DNA of 37,561 bases from Bacillus sp. NTK074B (GCF_017303375.1 NZ_JAFKOH010000020.1:1-37561); one strand, 5' to 3'. Counted from the first letter of the stretch, positions 25,587-34,313 are shown. Numbers and translations: made by a program. Notes: generated by a model not told the origin, from the sequence alone.

Positions 25587-26993
25587 ATGTTAAACATTAA
25601 TAGCGTTCATAAGCCTGCTATTCCTGAAGCGTCCGCTGTGTTACTGGCTGTGCTGGGAATCATTAGTGTAAGTATCATAGGCATAGGGTCTGTCCCTCAT
25701 ATCCCCATCATCCTTTCCCTCTTTTTTTTAATGGTTTATGGCCTTCTCTCCAAAGTGAAATTCAAGGAGATCGAGCAAGGAATGATAGCCGGTGCACAGG
25801 GGGGACTGGGTGCCATTTTATTATTTTTCTTTATTGGGCTCCTGGTAAGCAGCTGGCTGATCAGTGGAACCATTCCCACCTTAATGTTTTATGGGTTTGA
25901 ATTTGTAGCTCCACATTATTTCTATGCCATTGCCTTCTTGCTTACATCCTTAAGCGGGATCGTGATCGGAAGCTCACTTACCACGGCAGCTACCATTGGT
26001 GTTGCTTTGATCGGAATCGGTGAGGCAATGGGGGTATCTTTGGCTATCACGGCTGGGGCAATTGTTTCCGGGGCGTTTTTCGGCGATAAAATGTCGCCAT
26101 TGTCCGATACGACAAATCTTGCTTCATCCATCGTTCAAGTGGACCTCTTTACCCATATCCGTAATATGGCTTGGACAACGGTACCTGCCTTCGTCATTAC
26201 GCTGATTGTTTACGGGGTATTATCGCCCGGAGCTGGTGAGGTCGATTTCGAACAACTGAATGCTCTCCAGGAAGGATTGAAGCAAACGAACTTGATTCAC
26301 TTGTATAGTCTGATCCCTGTACTGTTGCTGGTTGTACTGATCATATATAAAACACCTGCATTATTGACTTTGGCAATTTCAATAGGCGTCTCTGTATTAT
26401 TATCTTTTATTCACGGAACATTAAAGGTAAGTGAGATCTTCCAAGTATTGTTTTCAGGCTACACATCTGAGACAGGAGTGGGATCCATTGACTCCCTTTT
26501 AACAAGAGGGGGAGTGAACAGTATGATGTTTACCATCTCACTTGTTATCCTATCTCTCAGTCTGGGAGGACTATTATTTAAATTGGGAATCATTCCAGCT
26601 CTTTTGGAAAAGGTATCATCTATCATACAATCGGGGAGAAGAACGATTCTTTCCACTGCATTATCAGCTATCAGTATAAATCTTATCGTAGGGGAGCAGT
26701 ATTTATCCATCTTACTGACGGGTGAAGCTTTTCAGTCTCAATACAAGAAGCTGGGATTGCATCCCAAATCGTTATCCCGGACGTTGGAGGATGCAGGTAC
26801 AGTCGTGAATCCCCTCGTCCCATGGAGTGTTTGTGGAATATTCCTGACAGACGTTTTGGGCGTTTCAACACTTGATTATTTACCGTTTGCAGTCTTCTGT
26901 CTCATCTCACCTGTCATAACCATACTTTATGGATTCACCGGGTGGACGATTGAAAAAGAACAAACCGATCGTAACCCAGTTATTTCAAATTAA
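25587..26993 (+). CDS. NhaC-family antiporter, predicted amino-acid (tyrosine) transporter
   Basis: A 468-residue membrane protein with about 11-12 hydrophobic segments and NhaC-type features: GAQGGLGAILLFFFIGLLVS, then IVIGSSLTTAATIGVALIGI, then AFFGDKMSPLSDTTNLASS with the conserved Asp and Ser/Thr run, and EDAGTVVNPLVPWSVCG. The annotation of such proteins is usually Na+/H+ antiporter. Its T-box leader with a probable Tyr codon fits the published prediction that the YheL-like NhaC group imports tyrosine. GAGG lies about 10 bases before the ATG. Single gene. Family is certain; the substrate is inference from regulation. Confidence 0.88.
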   Translation: MLNINSVHKPAIPEASAVLLAVLGIISVSIIGIGSVPHIPIILSLFFLMVYGLLSKVKFKEIEQGMIAGAQGGLGAILLFFFIGLLVSSWLISGTIPTLMFYGFEFVAPHYFYAIAFLLTSLSGIVIGSSLTTAATIGVALIGIGEAMGVSLAITAGAIVSGAFFGDKMSPLSDTTNLASSIVQVDLFTHIRNMAWTTVPAFVITLIVYGVLSPGAGEVDFEQLNALQEGLKQTNLIHLYSLIPVLLLVVLIIYKTPALLTLAISIGVSVLLSFIHGTLKVSEIFQVLFSGYTSETGVGSIDSLLTRGGVNSMMFTISLVILSLSLGGLLFKLGIIPALLEKVSSIIQSGRRTILSTALSAISINLIVGEQYLSILLTGEAFQSQYKKLGLHPKSLSRTLEDAGTVVNPLVPWSVCGIFLTDVLGVSTLDYLPFAVFCLISPVITILYGFTGWTIEKEQTDRNPVISN

Positions 26994-27007
26994 TAAGTTA
27001 TAAGCAG

Positions 27008-27078
27008 AAAAGGACTGTCTATATGAATGAATCACTTCTCCATTTGAAAGTTGATTCACTTATAGGACAGTCCTTTTT
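27008..27078. terminator. Long bidirectional terminator hairpin
   Basis: AAAAGGACTGTCTATA (from 27008) pairs with TATAGGACAGTCCTTTTT (to 27078), and the stem extends inward through GAATCA/TGATTC. It lies between nhaC and the convergent membrane protein gene, whose stop codon (27056-27058) is inside the 3' arm. Confidence 0.88.
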
Positions 27079-27928
27079 GCTGTAATTCTGCATACGTGTC
27101 AAAATACTTCTTATAATAATGGCTCCCCAAGATCATCATAGAAAGATGAAAAAGAGGCAGTATGAAAATCATCCAGTAACTTTCCAGCAGTAATATCCCT
27201 TCCTGAACCATAAAAGATTCGACCGTAAAAAGTAAAAGGACGCTCCCCAAAATGGATTTCCAATCCCCCCCTCTTAAAAATATCACGAGGCAATAAAAAT
27301 AGGTGGTAAACCAGATGTACATAGCGTTGCCTGCGGTCAAATCCCTGACAGGATCAGAAAAATGATTCAATGGAATGATATATAGTCTTAAAAGGGAAGA
27401 AAGAACCCAGGTGAACGAAAGCGTGATGGTGGAGAGGGCAAAGAATAAGGTTATAAATTGAATATAATGATTGGAGCGGTATTCAAGAAACTTCCACCAT
27501 GTTTTGGCCAATATGACAGAAATGATGAGGAAGATTGAAGTATAATACGATTTCCACCAATGATGCTCATATAAATGTGTGTGTATAAACCAGGTTTCAA
27601 TAACGAAAAATACGCCGATGATAAGGGCGATTCTGCTTACAGTCGTCCGATACAAAACGATATAGGTAATGGCAACCGGAACTGAAAATGCTTGAGAGCT
27701 GATTGATCCCAAAACACTGTCATTGTAATTATTCGATAATATATAGGGATGATACGTATAGCTATTGAATAGTACAAAAATAATATATTCGAATACATAT
27801 GCCAATCCCGAGATGAAAAGCCAGAACAATATGATTTGATCAGATATATGACGGTTTTTAACCACTATCATACATAATGCGATAATGCTGAAAAGACTAA
27901 GGAAAACAAAGGGAACCCAGTTCGCCAT
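27056..27928 (-). CDS. Multi-pass membrane protein of unknown function
   Basis: A 290-residue protein with about eight to nine hydrophobic segments, short loops and many aromatic residues. Loop motifs such as HTHLYEHHWWKSYYTS and LNHFSDPVRDLTAGNAMY contain His and charged residues between helices. It faintly recalls CBO0543-type small membrane proteins of spore-formers, but I am not sure of that and offer no function. AAGGAG lies nine bases before the ATG at 27928, so it is a genuine gene. It is divergent from the RND pump across a 202-base region with a palindrome, and ends inside the bidirectional terminator. Confidence 0.65.
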   Translation of the reverse strand: MANWVPFVFLSLFSIIALCMIVVKNRHISDQIILFWLFISGLAYVFEYIIFVLFNSYTYHPYILSNNYNDSVLGSISSQAFSVPVAITYIVLYRTTVSRIALIIGVFFVIETWFIHTHLYEHHWWKSYYTSIFLIISVILAKTWWKFLEYRSNHYIQFITLFFALSTITLSFTWVLSSLLRLYIIPLNHFSDPVRDLTAGNAMYIWFTTYFYCLVIFLRGGDWKSILGSVLLLFTVESFMVQEGILLLESYWMIFILPLFHLSMMILGSHYYKKYFDTYAELQQKGLSYK

Positions 27929-27986
27929 TTTAATGCTCCTTACGTTACAGTATAAAAAATAGTGTACTCAGATAGGATAGAATTAT

Positions 27987-28003
27987 TTATTTCAATGAAA
28001 TAA
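27987..28003. promoter_or_regulatory. 17-bp palindrome upstream of the RND pump gene
   Basis: TTATTTCA-A-TGAAATAA is a perfect inverted repeat with a single central base, in the divergent region between the membrane protein gene and the pump. It looks like an operator. The half-site TGAAAT is the same as in the middle repeat upstream of gndA. The binding protein is unknown. Confidence 0.45.
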
Positions 28004-28130
28004 TACGTGTATTTTATTCCTCAGACGTTTTAATATTGAAGGATCTTCCTGAGGAGACTATAGTTAACAGTAACTGCTTCCGAAAATCAAACGAAGTGAA
28101 CGATATAGATATAGAAAGGGGAGCAATTCA

Positions 28131-31100
28131 TTGAAGATTAGTGATTTTTCCATACGCCGTCCTGTTTTTACCATTGTCACCATGCTGCTTATTCTTATTT
28201 TAGGAGGGGTCTCACTTCTTCGGATACCATTGAAACTCATACCTGATCTGAACCCTCCCGTAGGGGTCGTGGTGACCAATTATCCGGGAGCCGGCCCACA
28301 GGAAGTGATGGAAAAGGTAACGAAACCTTTGGAAGAAAATTTGTCCACCCTGCCCGGGATGAAAAATATCCAATCGACTTCAAGGGAAGGCTCAAACTTT
28401 ATTCTTCTTGAATTTTCATGGTCGACATCCATTGATGACATTGAAAATGATGTCCTGCAAAGATTGGACCAAACCCCACTCCCGGAAGGCGCAGAAAATC
28501 CAAGGTTTCTGAAATTTGACCCTGCCCAGTTCCCAATCATTCAATTCTCATTGCGTGAAGAAGGGAATGGAGATAATCTAAAGTCACTATCAGAAAACTT
28601 GAAGCTGGAACTGACAAGAGTTGAAGGTGTCGCTAATGTAAACGTTTCAGGCTCATTACAGGATGAAATGATTATTGAATTAAATCAGCAGTCCTTAAAG
28701 AATAACCGGTTAAGCCAGGGGGATGTCGTCAATACCATACGGGCAAATAATTTGACTGCTCCCGGTGACACGATAGATACAAATGGACAAACCCTGACCA
28801 CTAGAGTTCTTAGCAGGCTTCAATCTGTTGAAGAATTAAAGGAACTGGTCCTTCAGGTGAATCCTCAATCAGGTAAGAAGATCACACTTGCAGACGTAGC
28901 AACCGTGGAGAAAAAGCAACAGAATACGGATACGCTCACGCGGGCGAATGAAGAGCCGGCCATCCTGTTCAGTGTTTTGCAGCAATCAGATGCAAACACA
29001 GCTTCCGTTTCTAAAGCGTTTCAAAAGGAGCTGAATCGTCTTCTGGAACAGGATCAATATCAATCAATAAAAGCCGATGTCTTGTTCGATCAGGGCGATT
29101 ACATTACTCAAGCCATTGGTAATATCGCCAATTCTCTTTTAATTGGCGGCGCATTTGCCATGCTCGTTCTCTTCCTGTTTCTAAAGAATGTAAAAAGTCC
29201 CCTCATCATTGGTGTGGCGATACCTTACTCTGTAATCGTTACATTTGTACTCATGTTCTTTGCAGATTTCGCATTGAACATAATGACTCTGGGGGCACTG
29301 GCTCTCGGCATAGGGATGCTCGTTGATAATGCGATTGTCGTTATTGAAAATATTTACCGCCACTTATCACTTGGGAAAAGTCCAAGGGAAGCGGCCAGCA
29401 TCGGGGCGAAAGAAGTGGGGGGGGCCATCACAGCATCAACGCTGACGACGGTTGCTGTTTTTCTTCCGGTTGTTTTCATATCCGGTCTGCTCGGTGAATT
29501 ATTCACAGAATTTGCCCTGACGATTTCATTCAGCTTATTGGCATCTCTCATTGTGGCATTGACGGTTATCCCGATGCTCGCAAGCAGACTATTGAAAAAG
29601 CCTAAAGGAAATATGGAGGCCAAGCGGAGACGATCCAAGAGCAGGAAAAATTTCGCCCGATCCGTTAAGTGGGCACTTCGTCACCGCTTCATCGTATTAC
29701 TCATCACACTCATTACATTAGTGGCAGGTGGACTTGGTCTAACAACTGTAGGAACCCAGTTTTTGCCACCTACCGATGAAGGTTTTTTCAATATGAGGGT
29801 CGAGTTAAATAATGGAGCATCTGTTGAAGAGACTAATAAAGTTGTCAAAGCAATTGAAGACAAGTTGGAGAAGGAAAACGATGTCGATGTATTCGTTAGT
29901 CTTGTCGGAACAACACAGGAAGAATCATTCAGAGGTAGTGCCAAAGGGAATATTGCAGAAATTTATGTAAAAATGAAGCCTTTGAATGAGAGGAACCGTT
30001 CAATTTTCAGCTTTGCAGATGAAATGAAGCCTGAAGTAGAACAAGCTGCACAAAAGATAAATCAATCAGCAGAGGTATCATTTAATCTACAGTCCACTTC
30101 CGGTTCCAGTCCCCAAACACTGACGTTTAATCTCAGGGATACGGATCAATCACGATTGGATAAATCAGTCGATACTTTATTGCCCTCATTGGAAAAAATG
30201 AAAGATGTTTCGGAAGTTTCGACAGATCAAATGGAGACTGTAAAAGAAGTGCAAATGAAAGTGAATAGGGAAAAGGCCCTTGAACAAGGGTTGGCACCTG
30301 CGCAGATAGGGAATCTTGTCCAGGATGTAACACGCGGGGTGCTGACTACTCAAATGGTTACTGAGAATTCTGATGTCATCAATGTCATGGTTCAATATGA
30401 CCGCAATATTACGGAAAATCTTGATTCCTTAAAGAAGCTTCTTATACCTAATGGTCAGGGAAAGTACATTCAGTTACATTCAGTCGTCGACTTCTCCATT
30501 GAAGATGGTCCTGTCAGCATTCAGAGAATCGATCAGCAGCATGCTGTTCAATTTACATTAAAATACACTACAGGAACCAATCTTGGAGCGATTTCTAATG
30601 CAGTCGATGAGAAAATTGAATCACTGAATCTTCCGGATGAGACACTCGTTTCCTTCAGTGGAGACAGAGAGCTCCTTGAAGATTCCATTGACGATATGAC
30701 ACTTGCCCTTGGGTTAGCCATTGTACTTGTGTATATGGTCATGGCGGCACAATTCGAATCATTTAAATATCCGTTTGTCATTATGTTCACCGTGCCTCTT
30801 ATGGTCATTGGTGTAGCGATCGCCCTAAGCATTACACAGACACCTATCAGCATTTCGGCTATCATAGGCGTGATTGTCCTTGCTGGGATTGTTGTAAATA
30901 ATGCAATCGTCATTGTTGATTATATCAATCAACGCAAGGAAACCGGTACCAGTAGCTTTGACAGCATTGTCGAAGCAGTCCAGGACCGGGCGAGACCCAT
31001 CTTCATGACCGCCTTAACGACGATTCTTGGCTTATTGCCTCTCGCCCTGGGCATAGGGGAGGGTACTGAAATCAATCAGCCAATGGGAATCGCGGTCATC

Positions 31101-31202
31101 GGGGGACTAATCAGCTCCACATTATTGACGATTTATGTCATACCGATCGTATACAGTTTCTTTGATAAAGAAACAAGAAGAATGAAGAAATCGAACAAAT
31201 AA
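28131..31202 (+). CDS. swrC: RND-family efflux transporter (SwrC/AcrB-like)
   Basis: A 1023-residue proton-driven exporter. It has the RND layout: one N-terminal helix (FSIRRPVFTIVTMLLILILG), a large extracellular loop, helices 2-6, then a repeat of the same with the second helix 7 from about 520. The helix-4 signature GIGMLVDNAIVVIENI carries the proton-relay Asp at about 398, followed by Asn where AcrB has a second Asp. The start is TTG at 28131, supported by AAAGGGGAG seven bases upstream; no ATG fits. There is no membrane-fusion or outer-membrane partner gene, as usual in Gram-positives. B. subtilis SwrC exports surfactin; that substrate is an extrapolation, and other amphiphiles or drugs are equally possible. 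Confidence 0.9.
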   Translation: MKISDFSIRRPVFTIVTMLLILILGGVSLLRIPLKLIPDLNPPVGVVVTNYPGAGPQEVMEKVTKPLEENLSTLPGMKNIQSTSREGSNFILLEFSWSTSIDDIENDVLQRLDQTPLPEGAENPRFLKFDPAQFPIIQFSLREEGNGDNLKSLSENLKLELTRVEGVANVNVSGSLQDEMIIELNQQSLKNNRLSQGDVVNTIRANNLTAPGDTIDTNGQTLTTRVLSRLQSVEELKELVLQVNPQSGKKITLADVATVEKKQQNTDTLTRANEEPAILFSVLQQSDANTASVSKAFQKELNRLLEQDQYQSIKADVLFDQGDYITQAIGNIANSLLIGGAFAMLVLFLFLKNVKSPLIIGVAIPYSVIVTFVLMFFADFALNIMTLGALALGIGMLVDNAIVVIENIYRHLSLGKSPREAASIGAKEVGGAITASTLTTVAVFLPVVFISGLLGELFTEFALTISFSLLASLIVALTVIPMLASRLLKKPKGNMEAKRRRSKSRKNFARSVKWALRHRFIVLLITLITLVAGGLGLTTVGTQFLPPTDEGFFNMRVELNNGASVEETNKVVKAIEDKLEKENDVDVFVSLVGTTQEESFRGSAKGNIAEIYVKMKPLNERNRSIFSFADEMKPEVEQAAQKINQSAEVSFNLQSTSGSSPQTLTFNLRDTDQSRLDKSVDTLLPSLEKMKDVSEVSTDQMETVKEVQMKVNREKALEQGLAPAQIGNLVQDVTRGVLTTQMVTENSDVINVMVQYDRNITENLDSLKKLLIPNGQGKYIQLHSVVDFSIEDGPVSIQRIDQQHAVQFTLKYTTGTNLGAISNAVDEKIESLNLPDETLVSFSGDRELLEDSIDDMTLALGLAIVLVYMVMAAQFESFKYPFVIMFTVPLMVIGVAIALSITQTPISISAIIGVIVLAGIVVNNAIVIVDYINQRKETGTSSFDSIVEAVQDRARPIFMTALTTILGLLPLALGIGEGTEINQPMGIAVIGGLISSTLLTIYVIPIVYSFFDKETRRMKKSNK

Positions 31203-31285
31203 GATACACAACGAGAGTTAACCCGAATACTAAGTACCGTCTCTGTAGATTAGGCACTTAAGAAGGAGGGTTGACTTTTTTTTAT

Positions 31286-31328
31286 AAGGCTGTCTTCGCA
31301 AAGAATGTTGCTATTCGCATACAGCCTT
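31286..31328. repeat. Short palindromic repeat fragment
   Basis: AAGGCTGT (31286-31293) and ACAGCCTT (31321-31328) bracket a core, TCTTCGCAAAGAATGTTGCT, that resembles the TTTTCGTAAACATTGTTGCT start of the end-of-window repeats. It may also serve as a terminator. The rest of the gap 31203-31470 shows AGTTAACCC/GGGTTGACT with a following T-run (a possible terminator of the pump gene) and nothing else clear. Confidence 0.5.
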
Positions 31329-31470
31329 TTACCTTTAACATTCCAGGATGAGCAGTTGCATGTGAAAAAGCGATAAATATAGGCAGATTCACCCAAAAGT
31401 GCAAAAACGTAATAATTGGGAGGGATATGGTAAAAATAAAAGAAGCAGGATCAATAGGAGGAATCTCAAG

Positions 31471-31581
31471 ATGGCAATTTCCCTGAAGCGATACTCAGAC
31501 CGATATCTATACAGTTACGATTTAAAGCGCATGAATGGGGACGAACGTCACCAATTATTCTCTTACAAGGGATGCACATGA
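31471..31581 (+). CDS. 36-residue peptide, translationally coupled to the next gene
   Basis: Not recognised. ATG 31471 has AGGAGGA about 9 bases upstream, and the 36-codon frame begins MAISLKRYSDRYLYSYDLKR and ends ...LFSYKGCT. Its TGA stop overlaps the ATG of the following membrane protein in an ATGA arrangement (31578-31581), the usual sign of translational coupling. The product is basic and Tyr-rich with one Cys and no hydrophobic segment. The frame is open further upstream to 31399, but the RBS favours this start. It may be a true small protein or a leader peptide that sets the translation rate of the downstream gene. Confidence 0.6.
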   Translation: MAISLKRYSDRYLYSYDLKRMNGDERHQLFSYKGCT

Positions 31582-32039
31582 AGTCTTCCATAACAAAATC
31601 AGAAGGAATCCTATGGAGTATCGCTCTGCCTGGTTTTCCTCAATTGCTTGTCGGTCTGTGGTTTAAAGGAGCGCTATTTGTCATTCTTGAGATCATCATC
31701 AATGTCCAAAGCAATTTTAATCTAGGAATTATGTACAGTTTTTTAGGTGAGACACATAAGGCTGCTAATGTTATTGATTATCAATGGCTGATGTTCTATC
31801 CTTGTCTATATATGTTTGCTATGTGGGATGCATATAAGATTGCTGAAGGTTCGAAGTCGAGATACAGCTACTTGCCCTTTGTGATGTCAGCGTATATGGT
31901 AACTGTGGGATTGATGTATTCCCCGAAAGTATACATATGGGGTAAGTTTATCGGACCGATTTTTTTACCGATATTGTTTCTCGTTCCAGGAATACTGATC
32001 GGGCTTTTCATCCGTTTCATCCTTATTCGATTACATTAA
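31578..32039 (+). CDS. Small multi-pass membrane protein of unknown function
   Basis: Starting at ATG 31578, with AAGGGA five bases upstream, the product is 153 residues; the ATG at 31572 lies between the RBS and this start. It shows four to five hydrophobic segments: SIALPGFPQLLVGLWFKGAL, IDYQWLMFYPCLYMFAMWD, FVMSAYMVTVGLMYS and IFLPILFLVPGILIGLFIRF. The Gly-Phe-Pro-Gln turn in the first segment and the AMWDAYK motif recall small Bacillus membrane proteins with TM2-like turns, but no family is certain. It overlaps the 36-residue peptide gene by four bases. The terC promoter lies just after its stop. Confidence 0.7.
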   Translation: MKSSITKSEGILWSIALPGFPQLLVGLWFKGALFVILEIIINVQSNFNLGIMYSFLGETHKAANVIDYQWLMFYPCLYMFAMWDAYKIAEGSKSRYSYLPFVMSAYMVTVGLMYSPKVYIWGKFIGPIFLPILFLVPGILIGLFIRFILIRLH

Positions 32040-32044
32040 ATCTC

Positions 32045-32073
32045 TTTACGAATTCACGGTTATGAGTTACAAT
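32045..32073 (+). promoter_or_regulatory. Promoter of the terC transcript
   Basis: TTTACG (32045-32050), 17 bases, TACAAT (32068-32073). It lies about 30 bases upstream of the manganese riboswitch. Confidence 0.65.
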
Positions 32074-32102
32074 AGGCGTATACAAATAACGTTTTCTACC
32101 TG

Positions 32103-32227
32103 TCAAAGGGGAGTAGCTATAGGTTCATACCTAAACAAAGTCGTCAGTTCATGGTGTATGCCATCGGCTTTGTTGGCATATTTTATGCTAAGCAAGACCT
32201 TTGCCTTATTTAGGCAAGGGTCTTTTT
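32103..32227 (+). promoter_or_regulatory. yybP-ykoY manganese riboswitch with terminator
   Basis: The hallmark AAAGGGGAGTAGC is at 32105-32117, and the second conserved segment ATGCCATCGG near 32158-32167. P1 pairs CAAAGG (32104-32109) with CCTTTG (32198-32203). The terminator stem AGACCTTTGCC (32195-32205)/GGCAAGGGTCT (32213-32223) followed by T residues uses the same CCTTTG bases, so P1 and terminator exclude each other. Bound manganese should therefore turn expression on. Confidence 0.93.
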
Positions 32228-32288
32228 ATTTTTATAAAATTCCTTGCCTATTGGAAAACTAACTATGTAATAGGGAGGGACTATAGGT

Positions 32289-33074
32289 ATGGATGCTTCG
32301 ATGTTGTTGGAATATGGGTGGGTCCTGCTGATATTGGTAGGTCTAGAAGGGATTTTAGCTGCAGATAACGCGGTTGTCATGGCTGTCATGGTCAAACATT
32401 TGCCGGTGGAACAAAGGAAAAAAGCACTATTTTATGGACTTTTGGGGGCATTTGTATTCCGGTTCGCTGCATTATTTCTCATTTCGTTTTTAGTCAATGT
32501 GTGGCAGGTTCAGGCAATTGGGGCTATTTACTTGTTTTACGTGGCCATCCATCATTTCATAAAGAAGAGAAAAGACACCGGGGATGTGGAGGCAGAGCCT
32601 GCTAAAGGCTCAGGCTTCTGGACTACCGTACTTAAAGTGGAGCTTGCAGATATCGCGTTTGCTGTGGACTCAATGCTTGCAGCCGTTGCTTTAGCCGTAA
32701 CACTTCAACCAACAGGCTGGTTTGATGTAGGTGGAATTGACGGAGGACAGTTTATTGTCATGTTCCTCGGTGGTATCATTGGATTAGTCATCATGCGCTT
32801 TGCTGCCACCTGGTTTGTTAAATTACTGGAGAAATACCCTACTTTAGAATCAGCTGCCTTTCTAATTGTTGGCTGGGTAGGAGTGAAGTTAGCGGTGTTT
32901 ACCCTTGCACATCCTGATGTGGCGATTCTGGATCATCACTTCCCTGAATCTAAAATCTGGAAGATTGTATTCTGGAGCGTATTAATCCTGCTTTCTGTTG
33001 GAGGATATTTATTATCCAGGAGAAAAGCAAAACAGACAGAATCAGAAATGGAAGCAAAAGCCAAGGCTGAATAA
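32289..33074 (+). CDS. ykoY: TerC-family manganese exporter (YkoY/MeeY-like)
   Basis: A 261-residue membrane protein with about seven hydrophobic segments. TerC acidic motifs within helices are visible: E20 and D26 in VGLEGILAADNAVVMAV, and E118, D121 and D127 in VELADIAFAVDSMLAAVA. B. subtilis YkoY (MeeY) is a manganese exporter that supplies metal to secreted enzymes and is controlled by the same riboswitch type. GGGAGG lies 11 bases before the ATG. A 15-bp-stem terminator follows. The next genes, sigI-rsgI, are in the same order as in B. subtilis. Confidence 0.93.
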   Translation: MDASMLLEYGWVLLILVGLEGILAADNAVVMAVMVKHLPVEQRKKALFYGLLGAFVFRFAALFLISFLVNVWQVQAIGAIYLFYVAIHHFIKKRKDTGDVEAEPAKGSGFWTTVLKVELADIAFAVDSMLAAVALAVTLQPTGWFDVGGIDGGQFIVMFLGGIIGLVIMRFAATWFVKLLEKYPTLESAAFLIVGWVGVKLAVFTLAHPDVAILDHHFPESKIWKIVFWSVLILLSVGGYLLSRRKAKQTESEMEAKAKAE

Positions 33075-33083
33075 ATATTATGT

Positions 33084-33118
33084 AAAAGCTAACAGAGAAT
33101 GTCTCTGTTAGCTTTTTT
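33084..33118 (+). terminator. Terminator of terC
   Basis: A 15-bp perfect stem, AAAAGCTAACAGAGA (33084-33098) with its complement at 33102-33116, has loop ATG and a T-run. Confidence 0.93.
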
Positions 33119-33225
33119 AATACCATCTTCCTTAAAGACGAACACCCTTTCACGGGATTCGTTGTCTATTTGTATAAAGGGTATATTCAGAATTTCAGGT
33201 CCCTCTCCATTTTTATTCAATTAAA

Positions 33226-33254
33226 ACCCCCTCAAAAAAAAATCTTTGTACGTA
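33226..33254 (+). promoter_or_regulatory. Candidate sigma-I-type autoregulatory promoter
   Basis: ACCCCC (33226-33231), followed by an A-rich spacer of 19 bases and CGTA (33251-33254), resembles the SigI pattern ACCCCC ... CGAA. It lies 300 bases before sigI, which would make a long leader. The rest of the gap 33119-33557 shows a CGATCGATCG palindrome near 33271 and no gene. Confidence 0.45.
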
Positions 33255-33505
33255 ATTCCTTTAATAAGGCGATCGATCGGCCAATACAAAAACTTACCAG
33301 AGGTGTTACAAATTAAAGAAAAATTGATAAAAAGAAACATCAATCAAAACCTGTTGAAAACCACCAGCACAGTGAAAAAAGGTAAAGAAAACAGTCAGGA
33401 TCACCATCAAGAATAATATACCAGTATCATAAGGTAGAGGCTGAACATTTAATGAACATCAGTCAGAAAAGGGTTGTCAAACAACCCTATTCTCCCTATT
33501 CTCCT

Positions 33506-33533
33506 TTTACATTCAATATCTTATGAGTATAAT
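33506..33533 (+). promoter_or_regulatory. Sigma-A promoter of sigI
   Basis: TTTACA (33506-33511), 16 bases, TATAAT (33528-33533). The expected leader is about 18 bases and contains the sigI RBS. An inverted repeat GGGTTGT-CAA-ACAACCC (33471-33487) lies just upstream. Confidence 0.75.
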
Positions 33534-33557
33534 AGTGTGCAGGATGGGGTGAGGCTG

Positions 33558-34313
33558 ATGTTAAATGTGTTACTATTTCTACTCGCTAAACAAAAGAAAA
33601 GGCAATCGCTTGAAGAAATGGCGATTCAAATACAGAATGGTGATGAACAATTATTAAACGTAATCCTTGAAGATTATATGCCCTTTATTAAAAAAACGGT
33701 ATCTTCCGTTTGTAAGAGATACATTTATGAAAGTGACGATGAATTCAGTATCGGACTGATTGCCTTTCATGACGCTATCTTAAAATATAATCATCAACGG
33801 GGGACCTCGCTCATCAGTTTCTCAGAAATCATCATCAAAAGAAAAGTAATCGATTATATCAGGAAAAATGGGAAGTTTCAGGATATAAGCATCGATATGA
33901 GTCTGGTCGATGACGATGAAGAATCTTCCCATTTGACTATCGACCAAATTGTTTCGGTAGATAAATTTACAGAGCAGGAGGAAGCAAACAAGCGACGGGA
34001 AGAAATTTTGTCATTTCAGGAACAACTGGCTAACTACAAGTTGTCCTTCCACGAACTTGTCGAGCAATCCCCTAAGCATGAAGATGCGAGACTGAATGCT
34101 ATTAAAATTGCCAATACGGTAGTCAGTTCAAAAGAAATATTGGAATATCTTATAGAAAAAAAACGGTTACCATTAAAAAAATTAGAGAAGCAGGTAAACG
34201 TCAGCAGAAAGACCATTGAGAGAAACCGGAAATATATTATAGCCATTTCTCTTATCCTTATTGGGGATTATGTTTATTTACGGGATTATTTAAAAGGGCG
34301 GTTAGAGAGATGA
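33558..34313 (+). CDS. sigI: RNA polymerase sigma factor SigI
   Basis: Sigma-70-family factor for heat and cell-wall stress genes. I start it at ATG 33558, with GAGG four to eight bases upstream; this gives 251 residues, the same length as B. subtilis SigI as I recall it. The frame is open further up to 33474, but that part overlaps the promoter. Region 2 is seen in VSSVCKRYIYESDDEFSIGL, IAFHDAILKYNHQRG and EIIIKRKVIDYIRKNGK. The C-terminal half has the SigI-specific domain ending in a helix-turn-helix LPLKKLEKQVNVSRKTIERN. The TGA overlaps the rsgI start by four bases (ATGA), so the pair is translationally coupled. Confidence 0.95.
   Translation: MLNVLLFLLAKQKKRQSLEEMAIQIQNGDEQLLNVILEDYMPFIKKTVSSVCKRYIYESDDEFSIGLIAFHDAILKYNHQRGTSLISFSEIIIKRKVIDYIRKNGKFQDISIDMSLVDDDEESSHLTIDQIVSVDKFTEQEEANKRREEILSFQEQLANYKLSFHELVEQSPKHEDARLNAIKIANTVVSSKEILEYLIEKKRLPLKKLEKQVNVSRKTIERNRKYIIAISLILIGDYVYLRDYLKGRLER

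Noticed and set aside
31429..31488. 19-codon frame starting with ATG after GGGAGGG
   Set aside because: Very short, RBS only three bases from ATG, and overlaps the better-supported 36-residue frame.
32062..32262. 66-codon frame upstream of terC
   Set aside because: It lies across the manganese riboswitch, whose conserved elements explain the region.
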